64,000 bases of DNA from Porphyra umbilicalis (taxonomy: Eukaryota; Rhodophyta; Bangiophyceae; Bangiales; Bangiaceae): contig KV918803.1 of assembly GCA_002049455.2 (NCBI GenBank), positions 248,001-312,000 of the forward strand, in the 5' to 3' direction. Below are positions 1 through 10,462 of this stretch, piece by piece. A program made the position numbers and the translations under genes. A model generated the notes under the pieces. It was given only the letters and a program-made list of their open reading frames with translations, did no database searches and was not told where the DNA came from. The number at the start of each line of letters is the position of its first letter. The first letter of the stretch is position 1.

Positions 1-1632
1 CCTGCCGCCGATGCTTGGTACGTTTGACGGGGAGGGCTGAAGGTGCGCGCGCGGTTGGGGAGGTCTGGTGGGTGCGGCCGGCCCTACCCGTACGGCCTCG
101 GTGAGGGCGTCGCGCTCCGCTGCTCATACTGGTCCCGAGTGGTTGGGTGCTTCCCTGTCTTCCCTGTCATCCCCACTCCCCTCCCCTGCTCTCCAACGCA
201 CGCAACCCTCGCCCCTCCCGCGCCCCCCAACAGGCAAAGCGCAGGTGTACAAGTTTGCCTCCTCCGCCCTCAACCTGAGCATCAAGGGCGCGCTGGACCC
301 CTTTTACACGGCCAATGCCGAGTGCAATCTCGGCGGTCCCCAGTTTGACCTCCCGTTTTTCCTCTCGTGGTCGGCGGCGCTCGGGTCGGTCGCGGGCCTC
401 CTCGGCGTGATCATTTTCCAAAAGGTGCTCTCCCGCACCTTTTACCGCCGTGCATTTTGGACGACGACGGTGTTGCAAGTCGCGTCGGCGATCGTGGACA
501 TTGCCATCGTGCAGAGGTGGAACATCCGCGCGGGCATCAGCGACAAGTTGTTTTACTTGCTCGGCGACAGCATCGTCGTGGAGGTGGTACGTTTAGAGAG
601 GGGGGGAGGTGCACCGCCGCGGGTCCGCAGCTGTGCTTGTTCCTCTGGCGGGCGGGGGCGCGCGGCTAGTGCCCGTCAGTGTCGGGCGGCTCCCCACGGC
701 AGACGGCTCACTGACTGCCAGCGAGAACGCCCCAACGTTGTTGACTGGATGGGCTGCTTCCCCACCCCTCGGTGCGACGCCCCCCGGGTTCTTCCCCACC
801 CTTCCCTCTCGCGGCGCACCCACCGCAGGTCGATATGATGGACTTCATGCCGGAGATTGGTACGTGGCCGCCACTCGGCGCCCAAATGGCATGAAGGGCT
901 GACGCGGTAACAATCCGCAGACGACTACGAGCCGCGGCGGAAGGGCGTGTTTGGGGTCACATGAACATGTGCCCGTGCAGCACAGGGGTGTCGGAGACGC
1001 ATGGAGAGGAGCACGCAAATGCGCCTGTAGCCGGCGACTCATCGGTTTGCGCGCGGTGGAACGGCCCACTGACAATTTCCACTTGCTTCCCACCCTGCCT
1101 CTGTCTATTGGGGCTGCACCCTCCGCGAGCCCTCCCTCTCTCAACCCCCTCCCCCCCCCCTTTACCCGCGCACGCAGTGCTCATCAGCAAGCTGTGCCCC
1201 CCCGGCATGGAGAGCTCCGTCTACGCGCTGTTGGCGGGCTTTTCCAACTTTGGCAACTCGGTCGCGTCGAGCGTCGGCGCGTTGGCCATTGCCAAGTTTG
1301 GCATCAAGACGCCGCGCGACGGCAGCCTGTGCAACTTTGACAACCTCACATGGTTGATCATCGTCAGCCACATCATCCTGCCGCTGCTGACGGTGCCGCT
1401 CACGTTCCTGCTCATCCCCAACGCGCGCATGACCGACGACCTCATCGCCATGGCGGCGGCGGCCGAGGTGACGGGCGGCAGCGGCCGCGTCAAGGGCGTC
1501 CTCGGGGAATCGAGTGAGGGGGACGAGTCGGACGGGGCGGGCGACGGCACGTCGACCGACGAGGGGGGGGGGGGGGGGCCGTCGCCGCCACAACGCCCCC
1601 GCCGCCGGCCGCGCTGCCGCCGCCGACGGTGA
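1..1632 (+). CDS. Folate/biopterin transporter (FBT/BT1 family), 3' part, four exons
   Basis: This is a membrane carrier of the FBT/BT1 family, which moves folates or pterins across membranes. I read four exons: up to 17, 234-586, 829-859 and 1178-1632. All three introns (216, 242 and 318 bp) start GTACGT, end CAG, and keep the frame. Exon 2 encodes YKFASSALNLSIKGALDPFY, then hydrophobic helices around LPFFLSWSAALGSVAGLLG and the segment ending LFYLLGDSIVVEV. The tiny third exon gives DMMDFMPEI, and the last begins with the family signature LCPPGMESSVYALLAGFSNFGN followed by two more helices. The tail after the last helix is low complexity and crosses a long G run near 1561-1577, so its final Arg-rich residues and the stop at 1630-1632 may be affected by homopolymer error. 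The 5' part lies outside the window. The family call is strong, but substrate and membrane location are unknown. Confidence 0.9.
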
Positions 1633-1895
1633 CGGAGGGCGGGCTTGTGTGAGGGGTCTGCCGACGGCGCCCCCGGGGGACCCGTCACCGTCCGCCCGAC
1701 GAGCCGCCGCGGCGGCCGCCCGCTGCCGTGGCCCCCACCGACCGCACGAGCGAGGCGTGCGCGTGGCGGCCCCGGCGCAGCGGGCCCAGAACCGTCGTTA
1801 AAAGCACGTCTGTTCTTGCCTGTTTTGAGCCTCTTGGAGGCCCGTGTTCTTGTTTAAAGAAACAGAATTCCTGTGCAAAAAACAGATCGACCCCC
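1633..1895. other. 3' flank of the transporter gene
   Basis: GC-rich, then AT-richer, sequence between the transporter stop codon and the first transposon. It should hold the 3' UTR. No clear polyadenylation signal was recognised. Confidence 0.4.
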
Positions 1896-1903
1896 CTTGA
1901 CAG

Positions 1904-2758
1904 CAGGGTTGTAAGTTCATGTTGAATCTACAGATGGTTCGATGAATGAGGTTGATTTCAAGAAACGAACCAAACCAAACGACAAACGACTTGGTTGTAT
2001 GTATGATTAATTGCCCGGGCAGACAGGAGCTTTCGTTGACCACTTCAAATTGATCAGCCAGGTGGTTCGGCGCTGTGCGGCCGCTCTGACTGCCTCGTTG
2101 ACATATCCCCTGCAGGTCAGTCGCGCTGAGAGTTCTGCTCCCAGACCCTCCTTCATGTCAACTGTTGCCAATCGGCTGTGTAGCACCCTAAGCGCTGAGT
2201 ACGTAGATTGATTCATCTGCTGTCAACGTGTGCGTGAATCATAGCCTTTTTGGCTGGAGGATGGATGGGTCGTGGTCGCACCCAGGATTGCGTGGAGTGC
2301 ATCAAGCTGCTTCTCGGACAACGGGGCATCCACTCGCCCTCAACGCCCCGTCTACAAGTATGGGTGTTTGGTCCTTTCTGTTTTGTCCCCCCGTCTCCGT
2401 TACTGCGCGGAGGACCAGGCGGTTGTCAACGTCGTCGCCCCGGTGTCGACTCGTACCAGTCGTTTGGATTGTGTCCCGGCGGTGGGGCAGACAAGCAGGG
2501 CTCTGTCGCCGGGACTGCAGCAGGCCTGCTATGCACACGCTACATCGGCTCGGCGACTCAAGCTCGATGGTGCTCGAGTCAGACAACCCGACTTCCCTAA
2601 GAGCAATCTCAACGACATTAAACGTGGCACACTAAGTATTTCGCGGAAGAAGTATGCCCTTTGACATGTTGCGTTCAATCTGAACGCTCCAGCGTTCAAG
2701 TGAATCAGGTTGAATTCCGTTCATGTTTGGCAAACCAAACCAAACGCTGACAACCCTG
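1904..2758. mobile_element. hAT-type non-autonomous element A (855 bp)
   Basis: The element starts CAGGGTTGT and ends with the inverted form ACAACCCTG. It is flanked on both sides by the 8-bp duplication CTTGACAG (1896-1903 and 2759-2766). A CAGGG terminus plus an 8-bp target duplication is the hAT signature. Beyond the first nine bases the subterminal regions share only scattered AACCAAAC-type motifs. No transposase is visible inside, so it would need an enzyme in trans. It lies about 270 bp after the transporter stop codon and abuts element B, with only the shared target copy between them. Confidence 0.88.
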
Positions 2759-2766
2759 CTTGACAG

Positions 2767-5230
2767 TAGGGTTGCCCAACTGGTTTATCGTAATTGGTTA
2801 AAACTGGTTTACATTTCCCTGGCCTTTAGGACAGGGTGCTCTCAAAGTGTAGTGATGCACACATATACTTAGATCACGAGACTTGCTCTCCGTTTCAGAG
2901 GTGGCAGTCTGCATTCGTGTCCTCAGGGATCTGAGGGCGTGTCGACGTTGGAAGGGTCGCGATGACGCTAAAAGCGAATAGAGTTACGTGGCTGAGAAGG
3001 ACTGTCCTGCCACAAGGGTCACAGGGCCCGGACGGTGCCTGCCCCCCTACCACCCCCCAACGCCCCGAGTTGGGCGCGGCGACCACGCGCAGCGATAACC
3101 CGTGGGTGATCGTGCCTGCGCGCCGGCTTCTGTTGCGGCGGCCCGTCGGCCTGCCATCTACCGGCGCGGTTAGAGGTGCGCTGCGCGGCGGAGTGAAGGC
3201 CCCTCCCGTCGGCGTCGCGCGACGCCGGCGAGCCGCCGCCGCTGCGGTGCCGGCGGCGGCACCCTTTTCCCCGCCCCGCGTTTCCCCCGCCACGGCAACG
3301 TGGCTCTACGTGCCCCCGTGCGCGCTCGCGGCTATGGAGTTGGCCGGCGTGCCCGGTGTCGATGCGTCGCCAAGCGCGCCACCGCCCTGAAGGCCAGGGT
3401 ATTGCACGCACGTGCCTGGAATGGGAAAAAATCGGACATCGCTCGCGAACTAGTTTCGGATGCAAAATATTGGTTCAACTGGTTGTTTTTTAAATACGGA
3501 ACAGTTGCGGTCACGTGTGGAGTTGTCCCTGTTCTTTGGCGTTAAGTGCGTGACGAGTCCCAACTTGATGACTCGTGCACGACCAGATCCGACGACTTGT
3601 GTCTTCGTCTCTCACACCGGCCCCGTCACCGACGTGTAACCACATCGCACCTATAATTCCAGGCACGTGCGTGCAATACCCTGGCCTTCAGTTCGGTGGC
3701 GCGCTCGGCGACGCATTGACACCGGGCACGCCGGCCGGCTCTATGGCCGCGAGAAGGCACGGGGGCACGTACAGCCACGTTGCAGTGGTGGGGGGGGCGT
3801 CGGGCGGGGAAAGGGGTGCCGCCTCCGCCACGGCAGCGGCGGCGGCCCGCCGGCGTCGCGCGACGCCCACGGGCGAGGCCGTCACTCCGCCGCAGAGCGC
3901 ACCTGCGCACGGCGGGCAGGGCGACCGACACGGGGCACAGGCGGACGGGTGGGACTGATCGCCGCGCGACGAGGCGCCTGTAACCGCGCCGCTAGATGGC
4001 GACAGCAACCGCCGACGCCCCGTCGCAACACAAGACGGCGCGCAGGCACGATCACCCGCGGGTCATCGTGGGCGCGTCAAGCCCCGGAAGTCGCTGCGCG
4101 CGGTCAACGAGCGCAACTCGGGGCGGTAGAGGGGGCACGGGGGCAGGAGCCGTCCGGGCCCAGTGACCCCTGTGGCAGGACAGTCCTTCTCAGCCACTTA
4201 ACTCCATTCGCTTTTAGCGTTATCGCGACCCTTCCAGCACTGACACGCCCTCAGATCCCTGAGGACACGAATGCAGACTGCCACCTCTGAAACGGAGAGC
4301 AAGTTCCTTGATCTAAGTATATGTGTGCATCACTACACTTTGAGAGCACCCTGTCCTAAAGGCCAGGGAATAAGTCGTACATCCACACCGCACACAAGTC
4401 GGGCAACCACACCCCACACGCCCGCACAGGAAAGGGACCGCCACGCACGCGACACGCAGCCGTGCGGGAAGAGTGAAGGTGCATGCACCCAGCAGCCTGG
4501 CGTAGATCTGAGAAAGAAAAGAAGCAACGAGGACCAATGCGCATGCCAACAATACATCATGCACAAAGATTCAAAAGAGAAGGGAGCACCGCGCAGAGAA
4601 GACAGATGCTCGTGTCAGACGCGCTGCACACAGACAGCATCACATGTACTGGCAGCTCGAGCGACGTCCACATATCACCTACAAACGTATCACCCACAAA
4701 CACGCACAAGCACCTTTCCATGTATCATACCATGCGGCTGGACGTGACGATGAGGAATGATGCCACAACCCTATGCGGTGCAGTAGACTGATGCCTACAA
4801 TAAGTCAAAGACCAGCGTGGGTACAGCACATGGCACCAATGACCAACCGACGACAGAGCGTTCGGCCGGGGCGCGAGGAGGGAGGTAGACCTGTAACGGG
4901 CTCGTTAGGCGTGGCACCGAGAGCAACAGAGACAACGGAACAGGATAGGGTGGGGGGGGGACGAGTGTGGCGCTTGGGTCGGCGTGGCCTGGGAGTTTGG
5001 ATTGCCCATGCCCGGGATGGGCCAGCACCGATGAGATTGCCGTGCGGGCTGTCCGTGCACTTGTCACCGCTTGGGTGGCTGCGACCCACTCGCTGCGGAG
5101 CCACAGTCACCCAGTCTCATTTGTGGCTGGCGCTCGCCCTTGCCTAATTAACTAGTTTAAAAACTGGTTATTGGCCACCGAAAACATCGGATGAACTGGT
5201 TCGGCCGCGCGAACCAATTGGGCAACCCTA
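2767..5230. mobile_element. hAT-type element B (2,464 bp) with an internal fold-back repeat
   Basis: The ends are TAGGGTTGCCCAACTGGTT at the left and its inverse, with one mismatch, at the right. CTTGACAG follows the right end (5231-5238) and precedes the left end (2759-2766). The first 46 bp are element B terminus. The fold-back repeat at 2813-4371 follows, and the rest (4372-5230) is non-coding sequence ending in a terminal region with AACTGGTT motifs. No transposase was recognised, so B looks like a non-autonomous hAT relative that was later enlarged. Confidence 0.85.
2813..4371. repeat. Fold-back repeat: two inverted R1 copies around a 232-bp spacer
   Basis: The left arm (2813-3422) is an inverted copy of the right arm (3655-4371). 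Matching blocks include the GGCCTTTAGGACAGGGTGC end, the GATCTAAGTATATGTGTGCA segment, and the CAGGCACGTGCGTGCAATA end next to the spacer. Both unit ends contain CCCTGGCCTT-type motifs. The arms are 610 and 717 bp and GC-rich inside. No coding capacity was recognised. The spacer (3423-3654) is AT-richer and contains AACTGGTT motifs like those of element B. A third copy lies at 6671-7374. The superfamily is unclear; this could be a fold-back element or two head-to-head insertions. Confidence 0.8.
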
Positions 5231-5238
5231 CTTGACAG

Positions 5239-6600
5239 GCTCTCAGAGGCCATCCCATGCGAGGTCCTTGCATATCTGTGTTTGCGAGAACAGGAATCGT
5301 TCCTCACTCCACACATAGCGCCGGCTAGCAGGGCCATAGATGCTTCTCCGTCTCTCTCTCTTTCTGGAAGGGTGAAGTGTATACGTCTTGTGCTGTGTCT
5401 CTCTTTTTACGAGTGGAAATGCATTTTCTTTTTGTGCGGTCTTTTTCGGGTCGGCGGGGGCGCGGGGCGGGGTCGGCGGCGGTCGCCGCCCGGTCGCCGC
5501 GGCGGCACCGAGCCGCGCCGACCCCGCCCGCCACGCCGCCACCGCCGCGCGCGGCTGCCGCCGCCACCGCCGCCGCGGCGGCGGCGCCCAGAGGCAGGCG
5601 CCGCCATGGCACCGCCGACGCGGTCGCCATGGGGATGGCGGCACGGCCGCCGGCCGGCGCGGCAAGCGGCGCCGCGGCGGCACGCGCGGGCGGGGGGCGA
5701 GCCGCGCGGGCCCCCCACTAACGGCGGCCGCCGCGGCAAAGACGACGACGCAAATGGGTCGGCGCGGGCCGACATCCCCAGAGAGGCCGTCACGCGTCAG
5801 CGCCATCCGCTCCCCTCCCCCCCTTCCCTTCTCACCGCCGCCGCCCCCATGACGGCAACCAAAAAAGCGCGGCTCGGCGTCGGGGGAGCGGGCCCGACGA
5901 CCAACGCCATCGGCGGCGGCAGCAGTGACAGGGGCGGCCGTGCAACCGCCGATGCAGAGGCGGAAGGGGCGTTGGCGGGGTGGTCAGACACCTCCCCGCC
6001 GCGGGCGTCGCCGGGCGTCGCCCCTGCGGCGGCCGCGGGAGCAGGCGCCGCCGGGTGAGGGGCGACCGGGGCGCACAGCTCGCGGCCACGACGGCGGCGC
6101 AGGCGGGGGGGTGGGATGGAGGGAGGAGACAATCAATGATGGGTGGCTGTGGGCGACGCGCTAGGGGCGCCGGTGATGGGCAGGGGGAAGGGGGGGGGGG
6201 CGATGTAACATTGGCGTGAAAGACGTCATTTAAAACCTCGCCCATCAGCCTCATGCGCGCCAAAGTCCAAGTCCCTCGCGTTCCCCACGGCCACGCAGGG
6301 CGAGCCGACCGGCGCCGCCCTGTGGTCACCGTCGGGCTACCCCCTCTCCCAGACGGGCGACAGAGCGCAGCGGCGGCGGTCGAGGTTGGCCCTCGCCACG
6401 GATCGAACCGAAATGGCCACTGCCCCAACCACTGTCGCACTCGATCGCGCCACGGCCACGCGGGCCGGGCATGCCCGCCGGCAGGAGGCGGACGGCTGGC
6501 GCAGCTGCCGTACACGGGACGACGCGGCGCGCGGGTGGGGCAACGAGCGATTCGCCGCTGCTCATCTCCTTGGTTTCCACAAGTCTAAACTTTATCTTTC
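5239..6600. other. GC-rich region without a supported gene
   Basis: Very GC-rich sequence, with (GCC)n-like stretches around 5450-5700, is open in several frames on both strands. The translations are Arg/Ala/Pro/Gly runs without domain texture. A pyrimidine-rich tract with an AG at 6600-6601 could be a splice acceptor for the short exon-like segment that follows. Confidence 0.4.
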
Positions 6601-6601
6601 C

Positions 6602-6670
6602 AGTACTCCCGGGAGTTCGATGACTTTAGTTTCAACTGGATCTACGATTGTGGTCGCCCGGACTTCTGCC
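6602..6670 (+). pseudogene. Possible orphan exon cut by repeat R1
   Basis: After a pyrimidine-rich TTTCCAG acceptor-like site, one frame reads YSREFDDFSFNWIYDCGRPD, rich in aromatic and acidic residues and unlike the Arg/Ala noise around it. It then runs straight into the R1 repeat at 6671. No matching exons were found upstream, and nothing was found beyond the repeat. It may be a remnant of a host exon truncated by the repeat insertion, or chance. The protein family is not recognised. Confidence 0.25.
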
Positions 6671-7374
6671 AATTCCAGGCACGTGCGTGCAATACCCTGG
6701 CCTTCTGAGCGGTGGCGCGCTCGGCGACGCATCGACACGGGGCACGCGGCCCGCCCCATGGCCGCGAGCGCGCACGGGGGCACGTACAGCCACGTTGCCG
6801 TGGCGGGGGGCGCGCGGGGCGGGGAAAGGGCCGCCGCCGCCACGACAGCGGCGGCGGCCCGCCGGCGTCGCGCGACGACCACCAGAGGGGCCGTCACTCC
6901 GCCGCGCAGCGCACCTGCGCACGGCGGGCGGGGCGGCCGACACAGCGCACGGGCGGGCGGGTGGGACCGACCGCTGCGCGACGGGGCGCCTCCAACCGCG
7001 CCGCTCGATGGCGTCAGAAAAAGCCGACGAGCCGCCGCTACAGAAGCTGGCGCGCAGGCACGATCACCCGCGGGTCATCGTGGGCGGGTCGAACCCCGAA
7101 AGTCGCCGCGCGCGATCGCCGCGCGCAACTCGGGGCGGTGGGGGGGGGCAGGGGGGCAGGCGCCCTGTGACCCCTGTCGCAGGACAGTCCTTCTCAGCCA
7201 CTTAACTCCATTCGCTTTTAGCGTCATCGCGACTCCTCCAACGCTGACACGCTCTCAGATCCCTGAGGACACGAATGCAGACTGCCACCTCTGAAACGGA
7301 GAGCAAGTCCCGTGATCTAAGTATATGTGTGCATCACTACACTTTGAGACCACCCTGTCCTAAAGGCCAAGGAA
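6671..7374 (+). repeat. Repeat R1, solo third copy (704 bp)
   Basis: It has the same orientation as the right arm at 3655-4371. It starts AATTCCAGGCACGTGCGTGC, continues through GGTGGCGCGCTCGGCGACGC, and ends with the CACCCTGTCCTAAAGGCC segment. The AT-richer last 200 bp are nearly identical to the other copies, while the GC-rich middle is more diverged. A fragment resembling only this unit's right end (ATTCCCTGGACTTTAG...) also occurs near 42,310-42,350. No convincing target duplication was found. Confidence 0.8.
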
Positions 7375-7633
7375 AACGGTCGTGGCAAAAAAAAAACGCG
7401 TGAACGCAACATGGCCGTGTGCTACAGGAAACAAGAAGCGCTGCCAGGGAAGCACTGCGTTTACTCTCCCCCGGTCCTTCTCATCACGCCAAACAAGGCA
7501 CACGCGTACTCGATCACAACACAAAATATACACTATCAGCCCAAAGCTGGTTGGGAGTCAATGCCCGGCCGCGCCGGGCAAGTCAAACCATCGCATCGGC
7601 GAGGCGCCCCGCCGACGCGGCGCCACCGCGCGC

Positions 7634-7864
7634 CTACTTGCGGCCGCCAATCACCACGCTCTGCTGGTTTTGGTTGTTGTTGTTGCTGTTGTTATTATTG
7701 TAGTCGTAAAAGCCGTACGCGTAGCCCTCTTTGTAGTCATAGTGGCACGGCACATACTTGGAGTCCCGCTTGGCGGCGGCGCGCACCGACGTCGGCACGG
7801 CGACCGCGGACGCGACCAGGGCGGCGGCGACGACGGCGACGGCGGTGGTCTTGAGGGCACCCAT
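7634..7864 (-). CDS. Small secreted or surface protein with signal peptide and Asn-rich tail
   Basis: This is a 76-residue protein. It begins MGALKTTAVAVVAAALVASA, a good signal peptide with a likely cleavage near VAVPTSVRA. The mature part is short, with a Tyr-rich segment (KYVPCHYDYKEGYAYGFYDY), an Asn/Gln run encoded by a short AAC/AAT microsatellite, and the tail SVVIGGRK. I chose this ATG rather than the one at 8071 because the signal peptide starts here and because a TATA box at 8081-8090 puts the likely transcript start downstream of 8071. There is one cysteine and no recognised domain. It may be a cell-wall or secreted peptide. The function is unknown. Confidence 0.65.
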   Translation of the reverse strand: MGALKTTAVAVVAAALVASAVAVPTSVRAAAKRDSKYVPCHYDYKEGYAYGFYDYNNNNSNNNNQNQQSVVIGGRK

Positions 7865-8080
7865 GGCGGGGAGCGGAAGAGGGCGGTGGGGAAGGCAGGG
7901 ATGTGGCCGTGGAAGGATGGCGGGGCGGAGGGAGGGCACCGAAGCGCGGGAAGGGTAAAGCAGGAGAGTGGGTGAGGCGGAGTGGAGGAGAAGGGCGAGT
8001 AAGTGCTGGTCGGTAGATGTGGGGGCGCTGGTGTGGGTGTGGGGAGAGGGAGGTGAGGACGAAAGGTCCACGTCGTGTCG

Positions 8081-8090
8081 CCTTTATAGG
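8081..8090 (-). promoter_or_regulatory. TATA box of the small secreted protein gene
   Basis: The minus strand reads CCTATAAAGG about 220 bp upstream of the ATG at 7864. A start about 30 bp downstream would give a 5' UTR of roughly 190 nt. Confidence 0.55.
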
Positions 8091-8625
8091 GCGTTGAGAG
8101 GGAGGAGGGCCGATGGCTTGGGGTCACGCCTGGCCAACGTGACCGCTGCCGTGACGACTGGGCGCCCCAGCCCGCCCGCCATGCGCGAGCTCGGCGGCGC
8201 TGAGCCCTGCGGACGGCGGCCACATGGCAGAGGCGCTGCGGACGGTCAATTTTTCTCTGCGCTGATGCTTGCCCGCGCCGGACAGGTCATGGCTCCGACG
8301 CGGGTGCTTCAGCGAGCCGAGCAGCGCAGCCTTGCATGACCGCGACTCGCGATGCCCAGTCGTCGGCCACTGCAGGTGCCGACGGCGCGAGGACCCAGAG
8401 CCGAGACAACGTGCATTGACGCGCGTGACAAGCAGTGACCTTCAGGTGCTGACGCGCACCCAGTATCAGATCCAGTCGCTGCCGGTGAGGGGCACTCCAG
8501 CCGCGGTGTCCCAGTCCACGGATGCCAGCTCACGCAGCGGTGCAAGTCAGGCGTGCAGGCTTCACGGCGCCGCCGTCGCAGCGCCCGCAACCGTATCCGC
8601 CATGTCACCTACATCCACCGCCCCG

Positions 8626-8870
8626 TTACCGACCCCGCAGCGCGCACGAGCCAACCGCGCCGTCCCACCGCCAGAGGGGCCCGAGCGTTGGCGGATGGAG
8701 GGGGGGGTGGGCGGGTGGCGGGGGCGGCACTGCGCTCAGACGGCGCGCGTGCGGGGGCGGCCCGCCCGGCCCCGGGCGCGCCGTGACGCTGCCGCCGTCG
8801 CCGCCGCCGCCGCCGCCGTCGCCGCCGCCGCCGTCGCCGTCGCCGTCGCTGCCGCCGCCGCCGCCGTCGC

Positions 8871-8901
<31 letters not shown>

Positions 8902-9117
8902 AACGACGCGCCACCCCTTCTGCCAGAGCCCCAGCAGCGACCACCGCGGCGGCAGCCGCGAACGCCACCCCGCTGGCGGCGTGCAAAAGTGGGGAGTAGG
9001 GGGGGGGGAGGGTGGGCGCGTGCGGAAACTGACCGTGTCGCCGCCGGTGGGGGTGGGGCGCGGGGTATGGACAGCGCGCGCGGGGGGGGGGGGGTCGGCG
9101 CTCCCGCTCTCCGCCAT
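8626..9117 (-). CDS. Possible Gly/Pro/Ser-rich protein
   Basis: A 163-codon minus-strand frame starts MAESGSADPPPPARAVHTPR. Its second half is a Gly/Ser/Asp run encoded by the imperfect (GCC)n tract at about 8785-8912. Support comes mainly from a TATA-like GCATAAAAGGCC on the minus strand at 9211-9222, about 100 bp upstream of the ATG. Homopolymers and the triplet repeat make the frame unreliable, and other frames are also open here. No domain was recognised. Confidence 0.3.
8785..8912. repeat. Imperfect (GCC/GTC)n microsatellite
   Basis: About 125 bp of nearly pure GCC triplets with interspersed GTC and GCT. It is open in all frames and is a likely source of spurious ORFs. Confidence 0.85.
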
Positions 9118-9842
9118 GGCGGTGGGAGGAAGACAGACAATGGGGTGGCGGCCGTCGTCTGGGCGGCTGGGTGTAGCAAGAGGCGTGGGATGGCTGGCGG
9201 CAGTCCGCGCGGCCTTTTATGCCGCAGTCTGCCGCGGCAGCGGGCCCCCGTGGCCAGCAGGGCGGCGCTAATAGCGGCCAGCGCCGCCCAGCTGGCCACG
9301 GGGCACGCCCCGCCGTGGCGGCAGCGTCCATGATTGAGGCGCCCGGCCTTTCCAGCCCAACACAGAAGTTGAGGGCGAACAACAGGTGCCAGGGGCGGGC
9401 CCCGCGGCCGGCGGCGCCGCCCCGTCTGGCACTGCCAACGGGCGGCGGGGCCGGCAATGGCGTCGCGGGGGACCCGCCCGTGCCCCATCGCCGGCGGGGT
9501 CAAAAAAAAGGGGGTGGATCCTCAGGGCGCCGTCGGCAAGACACGGGAGGGGCGTAGTGCCATGCGCAGGCACGAGCGGGGGGGGGGGGGGGGGGGAGGA
9601 GGGGAAGGGGAGCAGTCAAAGGGTGGCGGGGGAGGATATGTCGTCAGCTGCAGCCGCAGCCGTGCCCCCCAGTCCTGTTCACCGCCGCCTGGGGGGGGCG
9701 CCCCCGTGGCGCCGGCGTGGCGGGCGCGTCGCACCTCGGCGGCGGGACGAGCGGGGGAGACCGGCAGCCCGCCGCCCCACCTCCCCCACGGCGGCACCCC
9801 GCAGTGGGAGGTCGGTCGACCGCCTTCACCGCCGCCGCCGCG

Positions 9843-9876
<34 letters not shown>

Positions 9877-10460
9877 ACGCTGCTGCCGCAGCTGCCGCCG
9901 CCGCCAAGACCCGCCCGCCGGGTGGCCGCGCGGCGGCGGGCGCGCAGTCGCCACAGCGGCCCCCCAGCGGGACGCGGCAGCGGCGGCCGCCGGGGGGCCG
10001 ACGCCGCCGCCGGCGCCGCCTCGCCACGCAGCAGCGGCGTGCCGCCGTCTGAGGGGGGGAGCCGGCGGCCGCTGCCGGTGGGCCGCCGCCGATCGCACCC
10101 GGCGGCTACGGGAGGGGGCTCCCCCTGAGGTCGTCCCTCTCCCCCCACGGGAGAGCGAAAAAAAAAGGTGGTCCCGACGGCCACGCCCCCGTGCCCAATG
10201 AGTTCCGCGCCGCGGCGGGGCGGGGTCGTCCCGGCGTCGGTCGTCCCCGCACGCGCCCCCCACGCCACGCTGTTGCGTGGCAGGGCGCGCGGCGGGCCCG
10301 GCGGACGGCACTGGCTCCGCTGCGCCCCGAGGTGGCCGCCGCCCCGGCGCCGTTGGCGCCGCCGCCCCGGCGCCGTTGCCGCCGCCGCCCCTGCCCCGGC
10401 CGGCCCGCCCCCGCCGCCCGCCGCCGCCGCCCGCCGCTGCCGCCCGCCCCGCCGCGGGCC
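9118..10460. other. GC-rich region with a second (GCC)n tract, no supported gene
   Basis: Frames on both strands are open but translate to Ala/Gly/Arg/Pro runs. It contains another (GCC)n microsatellite at about 9830-9905 and G runs near 9579-9600. A TATA-like site at 9211-9222 points left, towards the possible gene at 8626-9117. Confidence 0.5.
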
Positions 10461-10462
10461 CG

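Noticed and set aside
919-950. Extra exon after an ACAATCCGCAG site in the third intron of the transporter gene
   Set aside because: Joining exon 829-859 directly to 1178 gives the family sequence without a gap, so this acceptor-like site is not needed.
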